Source: Burkholderiales bacterium (lineage in GTDB: Bacteria; Pseudomonadota; Gammaproteobacteria; Burkholderiales; Burkholderiaceae_E). From it: a stretch of DNA of 64,000 bases. This document shows positions 9,003 to 18,818 of this stretch, one piece after another (position 1 is the first letter of the stretch; each line of letters opens with the position of its first letter). The stretch lies in contig JAPLQF010000029.1 of assembly GCA_026399875.1 (NCBI GenBank), forward strand, positions 124,001 to 188,000. Direction: 5' to 3'. The translations under genes and the position numbers were made by a program. The notes below the pieces were generated by a model. The model searched no databases, had not been told where the DNA came from, and was given only the letters and a program-made list of their open reading frames with translations.

Positions 9003-10628
9003 ATGCGTCCGGGCGCAGCACTGCGCGCCATCGTGCTTCCCGGTCTGCTCGCGCTGGTCGCGATCACCCTCGCGGGCTGCAGCAACGACAGCAGCAGTAG
9101 CAGCGCACAGCCGATCACCATCTCGGCCGGCGCCAACTGTGATCTGAGCTATACCCTCACGCAAAGCCCGGTGCTGATCGGGTCCGACCCGCTGCTGGGC
9201 GATCAGTGGCACCTCACCAATACCGGACAAAGCGGCGGCTCACCGGGCGAAGATCTGCGCGCCGCAGGCGCCTGGTCGGTCACTCGTGGCAGCGGCGTGC
9301 GGGTGGCAGTCATCGACGACGCCATTGAATTGACGCATCCCGATCTCTATCCGAACCTGGCTCAGGGCGCGAGTCGCAGCTATCGCAACGGCAACCGGGG
9401 CAGCATCTGGCCGGTGCCCTGCATCAAGGCCGAAGACGACCACGGCACTGCGGTCGCCGGCCTGGTACTCGCGCGCGATGACAATGCGATCGGTGTGGTG
9501 GGGGTGGCATCGCGAGCATCGCTGGTGGGCTACGACGCGCTCTCGACCTCCTACGACATCGACATCGCCGACGCGCTGACTCGTGACAGTCAGCTCAACG
9601 CGATCTACCAGAACAGTTGGGGTTCACCTGACGATGGCCACCTGCATCCTGCCGATGCGGTGTTCAGCGCAGCCATCCAGAGCGGCCTGCTCAGTGGTCG
9701 CCAGGGCAAGGGGTCAATCTATGTCTTTGCAGGCGGCAACGGCCGCTGCTTCGCAGTTTCGAAGACCGGAGAATGTCAGGACGACAATTCGAACTTTGAT
9801 GGCTATGTCAATCAGCGTGGCATCGTGACGGTCTGCGCGGTCGACGACAACGGCAAAAGCCCCTGGTATGGCGAACCCGGCGCGACGCTGACGGTCTGCG
9901 CGCCGTCGTCCGGATCAAGCCCGGTGGGCGTCACCACCACCGCGCTTAATGGCACGTACGAATCAAGCTTCAGCGGCACTTCGGCCAGCACACCGATGGT
10001 CTCCGGCGTGATCGCCCTGATGCTGTCGGTCAACCCGTCCCTCACCTGGCGCGACGTGCGGATCATCCTCGCCCGATCGGCGCGGCGCAATGACCCGACC
10101 GACACCGGCTGGCTGAGGGCCGCAGACGGCCTTCAGTTCAACCACAAATACGGCTTCGGCGTCGCCAATGCCCAGGCAGCGGTCGCCCTGGCAAGCACCT
10201 GGTCCTCTGTCGGCGGGAGCGCAGCCATGAAGACCTGCGATTCGCCGCTGCGCACTCCCAATCTGCCTCTGCCCGATGTCACACCGGACGGAAAATCAAC
10301 ACCGGTCTCCGACAGCCTGTCGATGACCGGCTGCGACATCACCAGCATCGAGTTCGTCGAAATCTTTTTTTCTGCCTCGCACACCTACAGCGGCGACCTG
10401 AAAGTGAGCGTCAGCAGCCCGGCGGCCGCGGTCAGCCAGCTCGCCAACGCCCGGATCTGCAAGGGCAACACCGGCGATACCTGCGGGGTTTACAGCAACT
10501 GGCGATTCGGCTCGATGCGCCATCTCGGCGAAGCCGCCAATGGCAACTGGACCATGACCGTGACCGACATGGGCCAGGGAGATACCGGACGGTTCGACGG
10601 ATGGAGCCTGCGACTCTATGGCCGCTGA
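9003..10628 (+). CDS. S8 (subtilisin/kexin-like) serine peptidase with P domain, predicted lipoprotein
   Basis: Exported serine protease of 541 aa. A hydrophobic leader ends in the lipobox LAGC. The catalytic triad is visible: Asp in VAVIDDA (about D105), His in DDHGTAVAG (about H147), Ser in FSGTSASTPMVSG (about S327). A C-terminal proprotein-convertase P domain follows (about residues 410-541, ending GRFDGWSLRLYG), so the architecture is kexin-like. No propeptide precedes the catalytic domain: the mature part begins DPLLGDQWHLTNTGQ soon after the lipobox. A propeptide-like protein is encoded by the next gene. The frame is also open to a TTG at 8973, but the ATG at 9003 gives a proper signal peptide. 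Confidence 0.92.
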   Translation: MRPGAALRAIVLPGLLALVAITLAGCSNDSSSSSAQPITISAGANCDLSYTLTQSPVLIGSDPLLGDQWHLTNTGQSGGSPGEDLRAAGAWSVTRGSGVRVAVIDDAIELTHPDLYPNLAQGASRSYRNGNRGSIWPVPCIKAEDDHGTAVAGLVLARDDNAIGVVGVASRASLVGYDALSTSYDIDIADALTRDSQLNAIYQNSWGSPDDGHLHPADAVFSAAIQSGLLSGRQGKGSIYVFAGGNGRCFAVSKTGECQDDNSNFDGYVNQRGIVTVCAVDDNGKSPWYGEPGATLTVCAPSSGSSPVGVTTTALNGTYESSFSGTSASTPMVSGVIALMLSVNPSLTWRDVRIILARSARRNDPTDTGWLRAADGLQFNHKYGFGVANAQAAVALASTWSSVGGSAAMKTCDSPLRTPNLPLPDVTPDGKSTPVSDSLSMTGCDITSIEFVEIFFSASHTYSGDLKVSVSSPAAAVSQLANARICKGNTGDTCGVYSNWRFGSMRHLGEAANGNWTMTVTDMGQGDTGRFDGWSLRLYGR

Positions 10629-10683
10629 CCGAATCGCGCGCGGCCGTGCCGGCGCACTCATTGCCGCCCAGGCCAGGACGGGT

Positions 10684-11250
10684 ATGACGGCGCGGCTCGG
10701 GCACTGGCCGCTTTGCGCTTTGGCTGCGCTGCTCGGCATGACGGCTGCCGTGGCCCAGCCTGCGCCCGGCCCACGCGACACCTCGCGCATCGAAACCGTG
10801 AGCAAGCGGCCCTCGGTGGCGGTCAAGTCAGTGCAGACCACCCATGTCTGGCATGACGGCACGGCCATGCGGATGCTGAGCCTCGACCCGGCACTCGAGG
10901 CGCACTTCGCGGCCGGCCTGCTGCCGCAAGAACGCGTGCTGCGTCCCGCGGGCAGCACCGATCGCACGCAGGCCGCGCAGGTCTCGCCGGTACTGCGTGA
11001 TGAATCCGGGCAACCGCGCAGCCTGCCCGGTGGAGTGATCGTGGTGCTCAAGACCCCGATGGACGAGACCGGCGCACGCGCGCTGATCAGTCAGGCAGGT
11101 GCGATTGCGCTGCATGCCTTGTCCGACAGGCTCTGGCTGGTTCAGGGGCCGGTCGGTCTGGGGTCACTCAGACTTGCCAACCAGCTGCAGGCGGCAGGCC
11201 TGTTCGAATCGGCCCAACCCAACTGGTGGATGCCCCGAACCCTCAAGTAG
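10684..11250 (+). CDS. Stand-alone S8 propeptide-like protein (putative protease chaperone/inhibitor)
   Basis: Exported protein of 188 aa. The signal peptide ends about AVA-Q. The C-terminal part (GGVIVVLKTPM, then QAGAIALHALSDRLWLVQGP, then FESAQPNWW) follows the layout of N-terminal S8 propeptides: a beta strand, helix, strand, helix and an 'E.AQPN' ending. The protease directly upstream lacks such a domain, so this protein may act in trans. The closest precedent I know is the Aeromonas sobria kexin-like protease ASP and its downstream-encoded chaperone ORF2. The start at 10684 has AGGA 5 bases upstream. An in-frame ATG at 10618 would overlap the protease gene by 11 bases and give 210 aa. 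The function is inferred from layout and context. Confidence 0.72.
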   Translation: MTARLGHWPLCALAALLGMTAAVAQPAPGPRDTSRIETVSKRPSVAVKSVQTTHVWHDGTAMRMLSLDPALEAHFAAGLLPQERVLRPAGSTDRTQAAQVSPVLRDESGQPRSLPGGVIVVLKTPMDETGARALISQAGAIALHALSDRLWLVQGPVGLGSLRLANQLQAAGLFESAQPNWWMPRTLK

Positions 11251-11378
11251 GGCTCAGGCAAGGCTCGATCTGCCTTCGAGCCGAGCGGCAGTCGCGCCGG
11301 TAACGCGACATCTGTCGCGCAGTGCTCGCGCTGCGGCGGACTACAATCGACGGCTCGCCGACTGCAGGACCATCGATC

Positions 11379-14045
11379 ATGCGCACCGACCAGCCGGTCA
11401 CGATTCGCCGTCTCGACTACACGCCCCCGGCCCACACGGTCGACACGATCGCGCTCGTGTTCGACCTCGATCCGCAAAAAACCCGCGTCACCGCCACGAT
11501 GCAATTGCGGCGGCTGCCCGACGCTGCGGCCGACGCGCCGCTCTGGCTGGATGGGGACAGCCTGACATTGCTGAGCGCCTCGATCGACGGGCAGCCGGTC
11601 GACGCACAGCGGCTGCATGCCGATGCCCACGGCCTGCGCATCGACGCGCCGCCGGCGGTCTTCACGCTGGTCACCGACGTGATGATCTGCCCTGCCGACA
11701 ACACCGCGCTCAACGGGCTGTATGTGTCCAATGGCAGCTTCTACACCCAGTGTGAAGCGCATGGTTTTCGGCGCATCACCTATTTCCCCGACCGGCCCGA
11801 TGTCATGGCGCGCTACACCGTCGACATCATTGCGGACACCTCGCGCTGGCCAGTGCTGCTGTCCAACGGCAATCTGGTCGAGTCGCTCAGCCTGCCCGAT
11901 GGTCGGCAGCGGGTGCGGTGGGTCGATCCGTTTCCGAAGCCGAGCTATCTCTTCGCCCTGGTTGGCGCCAATCTGCAGGCGCGGGAAGAGCGCATCCTGA
12001 CCGCCTCGGGGCGCGATGCGCTGCTGCAGGTCTGGGTCGAACCAGGCATGCTCGATCGTACCGAACACGCCATGGCCTCGCTGATCCGCTCGATCAGATG
12101 GGATGAGGAGCGTTATGGGCTCGAGCTCGATCTTGACCGCTTCATGATCGTGGCGGTCGGCGACTTCAACATGGGTGCGATGGAAAACAAGGGCCTGAAC
12201 ATCTTCAACACGAAGTATGTGTTCGCCCATCCGCATATCGCCACCGACGCCGATTTCGCCCATGTCGAGTCGGTGGTGGCTCATGAGTATTTTCACAACT
12301 GGACCGGCAACCGTGTGACCTGCCGCGACTGGTTCCAGCTCACTCTCAAGGAAGGCCTGACGGTCTTTCGCGACCAGGAATTTTCGGCCGATGTGATGGC
12401 CGCGGCCTGCCCCGACGAAGCCACTGCGCGAAGCGCGCGGGCGGTCAAGCGGATCGCCGACGTCCGGGTTCTGCGTGCCATGCAGTTCGCCGAAGACGCC
12501 GGCCCGATGGCCCATCCGATCCGCCCGGACAGCTATCAGGAAATCAATAACTTCTACACCGTGACCGTCTATGAGAAGGGCGCCGAAGTCATCCGGATGC
12601 TGCAGACACTGGTCGGTCGCGAAGGCTTCAGGCGTGCCATGGCGCTTTACTTCGAGCGACATGACGGGCAGGCGGTGACCTGCGACGACTTCGTCGCCTG
12701 CGTGGCCGATGCCAACGGCCGCGACCTCGCCCAGTTCAAGCGCTGGTACTCGCAGGCCGGCACACCGCGGGTCCGTGCTCACGGCGAATACGACGCCCGG
12801 AGCCGGCGCTACACCCTGACGCTTGGCCAGTGGTGCCCGCCCTCGCCCGGGCAGCCCGACAAACTGCCCTTCCACATTCCGGTGGCGGTCGGGCTGATGG
12901 GCGGCGACGGCGCCGAACTCGCACAAGCCACCCTCGAACTCACCGAGGCTTCGCAGACCTTCGTGTTCGACAACATCGCGCCGCGTGCCGATGCCGACGG
13001 CCATATCAGGGTGGTCGCCTCGCTGCTGCGCGATTTCAGCGCACCGGTCATCCTCGAGCACCAGGCCGACGACGCCACCCTCGCGTTTCAGGTCGCGCAT
13101 GACACCGACGCCTTCAACCGCTGGGAGGCCGCCCAGCGGCTCGCCATCTCCGCAATCCTGCGCGTGCTCGAGGGCATGCCGGTGACCGAGGCAAGCGCTG
13201 CGCTCAATCGCGCACTCGCGCGAGCCGTTGCCGATCAGCGCCTCGACCCGGCCTTGCGGGCGCAGTTGCTGGCGCTGCCCTCCGAAGGCTTCATCGCCGA
13301 GCAACTGGAAATCGTCGACCCGGTGGCACTGCGTGCGGCACGCAATGCGGTGCGCGATGCGATGGCGCGGACACTTGCCACCGAACTGCGCTCGCAACTC
13401 GACGCACCGCACCAGCGCGCGCCCTATTCGCCCGACCCGGTCTCGGCCGGCCGACGCAGTCTGCACAATGCCGCGCTCGCGCTGCTGGTCGAAGCCGGCA
13501 TCGACGGCGCCGACCGATTGGCCCAGGCTCAGATCGACCATGCCGACAACATGACCGACCGGCTCGGGGCGATCTCGGCACTGGTGCAAAGCGCCTCGCC
13601 GCTGCGCGAGCCTGGGCTGGCGGCCTATGCAAGCCTCTTTGATGCCGAGCCCCTGGCGATGGACAAATGGTTCACGATGCAGGCCACCATGCACCGTCAA
13701 GCCGGCGATGCACCGGTGCTCGAACGGGTGCGCACGCTGATGGCGCACCCCCAGTTTTCGCTGCGCAACCCCAATCGGATCCGCTCGCTGATCACAAGCT
13801 TTTGCAGCGGCAATCTGGCCGAATTCCATGCCGCAGATGGTTCGGGCTATCAATTCTGGGCCGAACAGGTGGTGGCGCTCGATGCAATCAATCCACAGAT
13901 CGCCGCTCGCCTTGCACGAGCGCTCGACCGATGGCGGAAGTTTGATGCGACACGCCAGCCGCAGATGCGGGCGGCACTCGAACAGGTTGCAGCGAGTGCC
14001 CAATCACCCGACGTTCTTGAAGTGGTCGGCAAGGCACTCTCCTGA
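11379..14045 (+). CDS. pepN: Aminopeptidase N (M1 family)
   Basis: Zinc aminopeptidase of 888 aa (family about 870-890). The exopeptidase motif GAMEN is at 266-270. The zinc site HEYFH (H302, E303, H306) is followed 18 residues later by the third ligand E325 in LKEGLT. An N-terminal beta domain, the catalytic domain and a long C-terminal helical domain (from about residue 540) match the proteobacterial PepN type. The start at 11379 was preferred over the frame's upstream ATG at 11322 because conserved sequence begins [20 protein letters not shown] hexamer at 11342 could be a -10 element, without a clear -35. fbp follows, as in Burkholderiales. Confidence 0.96.
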   Translation: MRTDQPVTIRRLDYTPPAHTVDTIALVFDLDPQKTRVTATMQLRRLPDAAADAPLWLDGDSLTLLSASIDGQPVDAQRLHADAHGLRIDAPPAVFTLVTDVMICPADNTALNGLYVSNGSFYTQCEAHGFRRITYFPDRPDVMARYTVDIIADTSRWPVLLSNGNLVESLSLPDGRQRVRWVDPFPKPSYLFALVGANLQAREERILTASGRDALLQVWVEPGMLDRTEHAMASLIRSIRWDEERYGLELDLDRFMIVAVGDFNMGAMENKGLNIFNTKYVFAHPHIATDADFAHVESVVAHEYFHNWTGNRVTCRDWFQLTLKEGLTVFRDQEFSADVMAAACPDEATARSARAVKRIADVRVLRAMQFAEDAGPMAHPIRPDSYQEINNFYTVTVYEKGAEVIRMLQTLVGREGFRRAMALYFERHDGQAVTCDDFVACVADANGRDLAQFKRWYSQAGTPRVRAHGEYDARSRRYTLTLGQWCPPSPGQPDKLPFHIPVAVGLMGGDGAELAQATLELTEASQTFVFDNIAPRADADGHIRVVASLLRDFSAPVILEHQADDATLAFQVAHDTDAFNRWEAAQRLAISAILRVLEGMPVTEASAALNRALARAVADQRLDPALRAQLLALPSEGFIAEQLEIVDPVALRAARNAVRDAMARTLATELRSQLDAPHQRAPYSPDPVSAGRRSLHNAALALLVEAGIDGADRLAQAQIDHADNMTDRLGAISALVQSASPLREPGLAAYASLFDAEPLAMDKWFTMQATMHRQAGDAPVLERVRTLMAHPQFSLRNPNRIRSLITSFCSGNLAEFHAADGSGYQFWAEQVVALDAINPQIAARLARALDRWRKFDATRQPQMRAALEQVAASAQSPDVLEVVGKALS

Positions 14046-14115
14046 TGGCGCGACCCGACGCTGCCAAGGCACTCCATCGCTTGCAGACAGGCAAGCGGTC
14101 AACAAGGAACCCAAG

Positions 14116-15126
14116 ATGAAAAAGCAGATCAGCCTTACGCAATACCTGGTCGAGAGGCAGCGCGAAAAGAACCTGATTCCGGCCGAGTTGCGGCTATTGC
14201 TCGAAGTGGTGGCCCGGGCCTGCAAACGGATCAGCTATGGCGTGGGCAAGGGTGACCTGGCCGGCATCCTGGGTGAGGCCGGCTCCGAAAACATTCAGGG
14301 CGAAGTGCAGAAGAAGCTCGATGTGATCGCCAACGAGACCCTGCTCGAAGCCAATGAATGGGGCGGCCATCTGGCCGCGATGGCCTCCGAAGAAATGGAC
14401 CATCCTTACACCATCCCCAACCGCTATCCGAAGGGCGAATTTCTGCTGCTCTTCGATCCGCTCGATGGCTCGTCCAATATCGATGTCAACGTCTCGATCG
14501 GTACGATCTTCTCGGTGCTGCGCCTGCCCGAGGGTGTGCAAATTCCGGAGGAAAAATCTTTCCTGCAGTCGGGCGCGCATCAGCTCGCGGCCGGCTATGC
14601 GGTGTATGGCCCCTCGACGCTGCTGGTGCTGACCGTTGGCGACGGCGTGGCGTGCTTCACCCTCGATCGCGAAACCGGCTCCTGGTGGCTGACCACCGAC
14701 GGCATGAAGATCCCGCCCGACACCAAGGAATATGCGATCAACGCCTCCAATGCACGTCATTGGCATGATCCGGTCAAACGATATGTCGCCGATCTGAACG
14801 CCGGACGCGAAGGCCCGCTCGGCAAGGACTACAACATGCGCTGGGTGGCGTCGATGGTCGCCGACATCCATCGGATCATGACCCGTGGCGGCATCTTCAT
14901 GTATCCGGCCGACAGCCGAGAGCCGGGCAAGCCCGGCAAGCTTCGCCTGCTTTATGAAGCCAATCCGATGGGCTTTCTGGTGGAGCAGGCTGGCGGCATG
15001 GCCACCAACGGTTTCGAGCGGATTCTCGACATCCAGCCGGCTGCGCTGCACGAACGGGTGGCGGTATTCATGGGCTCACGCAATGAGGTCGAGCGCGTGA
15101 CCGGCTATCACGGCCGGGAAGGCTGA
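14116..15126 (+). CDS. fbp: Fructose-1,6-bisphosphatase class I
   Basis: Hydrolyses fructose 1,6-bisphosphate in gluconeogenesis and the Calvin cycle. The protein is 336 aa, with metal-binding [10 protein letters not shown] (starting at about residue 113), a GGIFMYP segment, and the substrate/metal segment [19 protein letters not shown]. The ATG at 14116 is preceded by AAGGAA. The frame runs much further upstream through the end of pepN, but that extension is shadow. The 3' end overlaps the convergent tcdA by 19 bases. Confidence 0.97.
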   Translation: MKKQISLTQYLVERQREKNLIPAELRLLLEVVARACKRISYGVGKGDLAGILGEAGSENIQGEVQKKLDVIANETLLEANEWGGHLAAMASEEMDHPYTIPNRYPKGEFLLLFDPLDGSSNIDVNVSIGTIFSVLRLPEGVQIPEEKSFLQSGAHQLAAGYAVYGPSTLLVLTVGDGVACFTLDRETGSWWLTTDGMKIPPDTKEYAINASNARHWHDPVKRYVADLNAGREGPLGKDYNMRWVASMVADIHRIMTRGGIFMYPADSREPGKPGKLRLLYEANPMGFLVEQAGGMATNGFERILDIQPAALHERVAVFMGSRNEVERVTGYHGREG

Positions 15127-15917
15127 GGGCGCCTTGCCCTGTTGCTCACCGCCTCCACAGCCCAGGCCGCTGCAGCCAGTCCCATTGCAGCCGTCACCAT
15201 GACCGTCGAGCCATAGCCGGAGCAGGCCAGTGGTGCACCAGGCACGATGCTGGCCTCGCCCTCAGCCGGGATGGCACGGCCCGACGCCCCGGGCGGCGAC
15301 GGCGACCAGATCGCTTCGATGCCAAAGGGCCGGGCCTTTTCACGGGAGAAACCGTGGTCTCGTCGCAGGCGCGCTCGCACCGATGCGACCAGCGGATCGC
15401 CGCGCACTTCGGTGAGGTCGGCGCGCCGAAGTGCAAGCGAATCGACGCGCCCACCGGCCGCACCGCACACAATGATCGGCTGGACGCGCGCCGCGCACAG
15501 TGCAATCACCGCCGCTTTGGCCCGCGGCGCATCGATCGCATCGATCACGACATCAGCATCGGGTGAGACCATCGCCTGCGCATTGTCGACGGTCACGAAA
15601 TCGTCGATCAGATCAACTCGGATATCAGGCGAGATATCGGCGATTCGCGCCGCCATCACCTCGATCTTCGAAGCGCCGAGGGTCGAGCCCAAGGCATGGA
15701 CCTGGCGGTTGACATTCGACTCGGAGACATGGTCCATGTCGATCAGCGTCAGGCGGCCCACGCCGCAGCGGGCGAGTGCCTCGGCTGCCCATGAGCCCAC
15801 GCCGCCGATGCCGATGACGACAATATGGGCAGCGCGAATCCGGTCGGCCGCCGCATCGCCATACAGGCGAGCCAAGCCGCCGAAGCGGCGGTCGGACTCG
15901 CCAGTCGACTCAGACAA
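15108..15917 (-). CDS. tcdA: tRNA threonylcarbamoyladenosine dehydratase TcdA (CsdL), ThiF/E1-like
   Basis: ATP-dependent enzyme that converts t6A37 of tRNAs into its cyclic form ct6A. The E1-like nucleotide motif [19 protein letters not shown] is at about residues 36-54, followed by the [17 protein letters not shown] segment that is diagnostic of TcdA rather than ThiF or MoeB. Length is 269 aa, as in the family. Only 3 bases separate it from qor upstream, so the two are probably co-transcribed. Confidence 0.93.
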   Translation of the reverse strand: MSESTGESDRRFGGLARLYGDAAADRIRAAHIVVIGIGGVGSWAAEALARCGVGRLTLIDMDHVSESNVNRQVHALGSTLGASKIEVMAARIADISPDIRVDLIDDFVTVDNAQAMVSPDADVVIDAIDAPRAKAAVIALCAARVQPIIVCGAAGGRVDSLALRRADLTEVRGDPLVASVRARLRRDHGFSREKARPFGIEAIWSPSPPGASGRAIPAEGEASIVPGAPLACSGYGSTVMVTAAMGLAAAAWAVEAVSNRARRPQPSRP

Positions 15918-15920
15918 GGT

Positions 15921-16889
15921 TCAGGGCAGCAGGACGGTCGATCCGGTGGTCTTGCGACCTTCGAGATCGCGGTGCGCCTGGACCACATCGGCGAGCTTGT
16001 AGCGCTGGTCGATCTCGATGCTGACCTTGCCGGACGAGACCATCTTCATCAGGTCACCGGCAATCTCGAGCAGGTTCTCGCGCTTTTCGGTGTGCGGTGC
16101 CAGCGACGGGCGGGTGATGTAGAGCGTGCTCTTGAGTGCTGTGAGCGGCATCGGCGGCACTGGACCCGAGGCATTGCCAAAGCTCACCATCAGGCCAAAG
16201 GGCTGCAGACAATCAATCGAGGCCGAAAAGGTGTCTTTGCCCACCGAGTCATAGACCACCGGCACCATCGCGCCCTTGGTGATTTCGCGCACCCGCTCGA
16301 CGATGTTCTCCTGCTTGTAGAGGATCACATGGTCGGCACCGTACTTGCGTGCCAGCGCGGCTTTCTCGGGCGAGCCCACCGTGCCGATCACGGTCACGCC
16401 AAGCGCCTTGGCCCACTGCATCGCGATCAGGCCGACACCGCCGGCGGCCGCATGAAACAGGATGGTCTGGCCCTTTTGCAGCTTGTAGGTACGGCGAAAC
16501 AGGTATTGCACGGTCATGCCCTTGAGCATCATTGCCGCACCGGTCTCGTAGCTGACCTTGCCGGGCAGCTTGACCAGCCGGCTGGCGGGCATATTGCGCA
16601 CTTCGGAGTAGGAGCCGGCCGCGCCGCCGGCATAGGCGACCCGATCGCCCACCTTGACGTCGGTCACACCGGCACCAACCGCCACCACGTCGCCCGCGCC
16701 TTCCTGACCCAGACCGGAAGGCAGCGCCATCGGATAGAGGCCGCTGCGAAAGTAGCAGTCGATGAAGTTGACGCCGATCGCCTGATGGCGAACCTGCGCC
16801 TCGCCGGGTCCGGGTGCACCGACTTCGACGTCGACATACTCCATGACCTCGGGACCGCCGTTCTTCTGGATGCGGATGGCTTTTGACAT
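15921..16889 (-). CDS. qor: NADPH:quinone oxidoreductase, zeta-crystallin type
   Basis: Medium-chain reductase without zinc ligands. It is 322 aa, with an N-terminal GroES-like domain (VNFIDCYFRSGLYP) and the nucleotide-binding motif AAAGGVGLIAMQWAKALG. This fits QorA-type quinone reductase. The start at 16889 is preceded by GGAG; an upstream in-frame ATG at 16928 would add 13 unlikely residues. The gene lies downstream of a 16-bp tandem repeat that fills most of its upstream spacer. Confidence 0.92.
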   Translation of the reverse strand: MSKAIRIQKNGGPEVMEYVDVEVGAPGPGEAQVRHQAIGVNFIDCYFRSGLYPMALPSGLGQEGAGDVVAVGAGVTDVKVGDRVAYAGGAAGSYSEVRNMPASRLVKLPGKVSYETGAAMMLKGMTVQYLFRRTYKLQKGQTILFHAAAGGVGLIAMQWAKALGVTVIGTVGSPEKAALARKYGADHVILYKQENIVERVREITKGAMVPVVYDSVGKDTFSASIDCLQPFGLMVSFGNASGPVPPMPLTALKSTLYITRPSLAPHTEKRENLLEIAGDLMKMVSSGKVSIEIDQRYKLADVVQAHRDLEGRKTTGSTVLLP

Positions 16890-16951
16890 GACAACTCCAA
16901 TGCAAGGTGTGGTGAGAGGAAGGAACAATCCTGCCTGAAACGCAACAGGGG

Positions 16952-17063
16952 GTCAGCAGGGATGGGAGTCAGCAGGTAGCAGGGTTAATGGGTAACAGGG
17001 TCAATGCTTACCTGGGTCAATAAGTACCTGGGTCAATAAGCACCTGAGTCAATAAGTACCAGG
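16952..17063. repeat. 16-bp tandem repeat array, about 7 units
   Basis: Units start every 16 bases at 16952, 16968, 16984, 17000, 17016, 17032 and 17048, with consensus gtcaataagtacctgg on the plus strand. The middle copies (17016, 17032, 17048) are nearly identical, and the outer copies are progressively degraded. The array covers the last codons and stop of the SDR gene and most of the spacer upstream of qor. It looks like a slipped-strand expansion that started from the end of the SDR gene. Confidence 0.85.
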
Positions 17064-17828
17064 GTAAGCGCCGCCGTCGAGCAGCACATTCTGGCCGGTG
17101 AAATACGACGCCTGTTCGCTGCACAGGTAGGCACACATCTGGCCGAACTCGAGCGCATTGCCGAATCGCTTTGCCGGAATCAGCTGGCGACGCTGCGCGG
17201 CGATCTCATCAGTCGACTTGCCAAGGTTCCTGGCCGCGGCAGCGGTGGTGTTGCGCAGCCGATCGGTGTCGAACTGGCCGGGCAGCAGATTGTTGATGGT
17301 CACGTTGTGCTCGACCGTCTTGCGGGCCAGACCGGCGACAAAGCCGGTCAGGCCGCTGCGAGCGCCGTTGGACAAGCCGAGGATCTCGATCGGGGCCTTG
17401 ACCGAACTCGAGGTGATGTTGACGATGCGCCCGAACCTCCGGGCGATCATCGGGTCGACGGTCGCCTTGATCAGTTCGATCGGGGTGAGCATGTTGGCAT
17501 CGAGTGCCGCGATCCAGTGCTCGCGCGTCCAGTTGCGAAAGTCACCCGGTGGCGGTCCGCCGGCATTGTTGACCAGAATGTCGACCTGCGGGCAAGCGGC
17601 CAGCGCTGCCAGGCGCCCGGCCTCGGTCGTGATGTCGCAGGCCACCGTCCTCACCTCGACCCCGGTCTCGGCGGCGATCGCAGCACCCGCCGCGACAAGC
17701 GCCTCGGCGGTGCGGGCATTGATCACCAGATTGACACCTTCGCGCGCCAGCGCCAGCGCGCAGCCATAGCCCAAGCCCTTGCTCGCGCCGCAGACCAGCG
17801 CCCATCTGCCAGCAATGCCCAAATCCAT
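17049..17828 (-). CDS. Short-chain dehydrogenase/reductase family protein with atypical active site
   Basis: Rossmann-fold protein of 259 aa with the cofactor motif GASKGLGYG (about residues 14-22), NNAGG (about 88-92) and the serine region NITSSS (about 137-142). The usual YxxxK catalytic pair is replaced: the aligned segment reads LSNGARSGL, giving Ser153 and Arg157. This variant occurs in a recognisable SDR subgroup often labelled 3-oxoacyl-ACP reductase-like, so true FabG-type catalysis is doubtful. A GGAGG site precedes the ATG. The C-terminus (GAYPGTY) is encoded inside the tandem repeat. Confidence 0.88.
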   Translation of the reverse strand: MDLGIAGRWALVCGASKGLGYGCALALAREGVNLVINARTAEALVAAGAAIAAETGVEVRTVACDITTEAGRLAALAACPQVDILVNNAGGPPPGDFRNWTREHWIAALDANMLTPIELIKATVDPMIARRFGRIVNITSSSVKAPIEILGLSNGARSGLTGFVAGLARKTVEHNVTINNLLPGQFDTDRLRNTTAAAARNLGKSTDEIAAQRRQLIPAKRFGNALEFGQMCAYLCSEQASYFTGQNVLLDGGAYPGTY

Positions 17829-17852
17829 AAAACGCCTCCGGTGATGGTCAGT

Positions 17853-18800
17853 TCAGCGCGATCGCGCTGTCAGGACGAAGATGCCGGCAATCACGATGGC
17901 GGTACCGATCAGTTGCACCGGATCGACCGCTTCGCCGAGAAACATCGCACCCATGCCGATGGTAGCAGCCGGTCCGATCATGCCGAGTTGCGAGGCCACC
18001 GGCGTGCCGATCCGCTCGACGCCCATCATCGTGAGAAACACCGGCATGACGGTGCACAGCACGGCATTCATCATCGACAGCTGATAGACCGCCGCGGGCT
18101 GCGAAAACAACGCCGCAGGCGACAGGATCAGTGCCTGAGCGATACAGGCAATGCAGGAGACGATCATCGCCCAGGCCATCAGCCGGATCGCGCCCAGTCG
18201 CCTGACCATCTCGCCGCAGGACACCAGGTAAATCGAATAGGCGACCGTGCTGCCAAAGATCAGCGCGCTGCCCAGCGGCACATCGGCGCCGCTTGCCGAC
18301 AGGTCGTGCCAGAAGACGAGGATGACACCGCAGTAGGCGATCGACATTGCCAGCCATTGACGACGGCTGATCGGCCGTCGCAATGCGATCGCCGAGATCA
18401 GCAGCACCAGGGTCGGATTCAGATAGAGGATGACGCGCTCGAGCCCGACGCTGACATATTGCAGGCCCAGAAAATCGAGATAGCTGGCAAGGTAATAGCC
18501 AAGCAGGCCCAGTCCGATCACGCGCCAGGCGTCATTGGGTTGCCAGGGTGATCTGCTGTCAATACCGTCGGCCGGCGTGCGATAAGCGACCCAGGCCGCG
18601 GCGATCACGAAAAACGGCAGTGAAAAAACCATCCGCAAGGCAATCAGGGTCTGGGCATCGACCCCATGCCGATAGATGAGCTTGGCCACGATGCCCTTGC
18701 CGGCAAACAGCACCGCACCCGTCGTGGCCAGCGCTACCCCGGCCAGCCAGGTGGCTCGGGACGCCAGCTGATCGGCACTGGCAGTGCGCACGGCGGTCAT
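17853..18800 (-). CDS. EamA/DMT-family membrane transporter
   Basis: Polytopic membrane protein of 315 aa with about ten hydrophobic segments arranged as two EamA repeats (about residues 14-150 and 165-310), as in the drug/metabolite transporter superfamily. The substrate cannot be read from sequence. It lies 18 bases after the DUF853 ATPase gene and 24 bases before the SDR gene on the same strand, suggesting co-transcription. Confidence 0.85.
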   Translation of the reverse strand: MTAVRTASADQLASRATWLAGVALATTGAVLFAGKGIVAKLIYRHGVDAQTLIALRMVFSLPFFVIAAAWVAYRTPADGIDSRSPWQPNDAWRVIGLGLLGYYLASYLDFLGLQYVSVGLERVILYLNPTLVLLISAIALRRPISRRQWLAMSIAYCGVILVFWHDLSASGADVPLGSALIFGSTVAYSIYLVSCGEMVRRLGAIRLMAWAMIVSCIACIAQALILSPAALFSQPAAVYQLSMMNAVLCTVMPVFLTMMGVERIGTPVASQLGMIGPAATIGMGAMFLGEAVDPVQLIGTAIVIAGIFVLTARSR

Positions 18801-18818
18801 CGGCGAATCGCCGCGCGA

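Noticed and set aside
11142..14003. 953-codon open frame on the minus strand opposite pepN
   Set aside because: It is a GC-driven antisense frame exactly behind pepN, whose GAMEN and HEYFH motifs prove the plus-strand gene. The antisense translation is rich in Arg/His/Gln/Gly with no recognisable domain.
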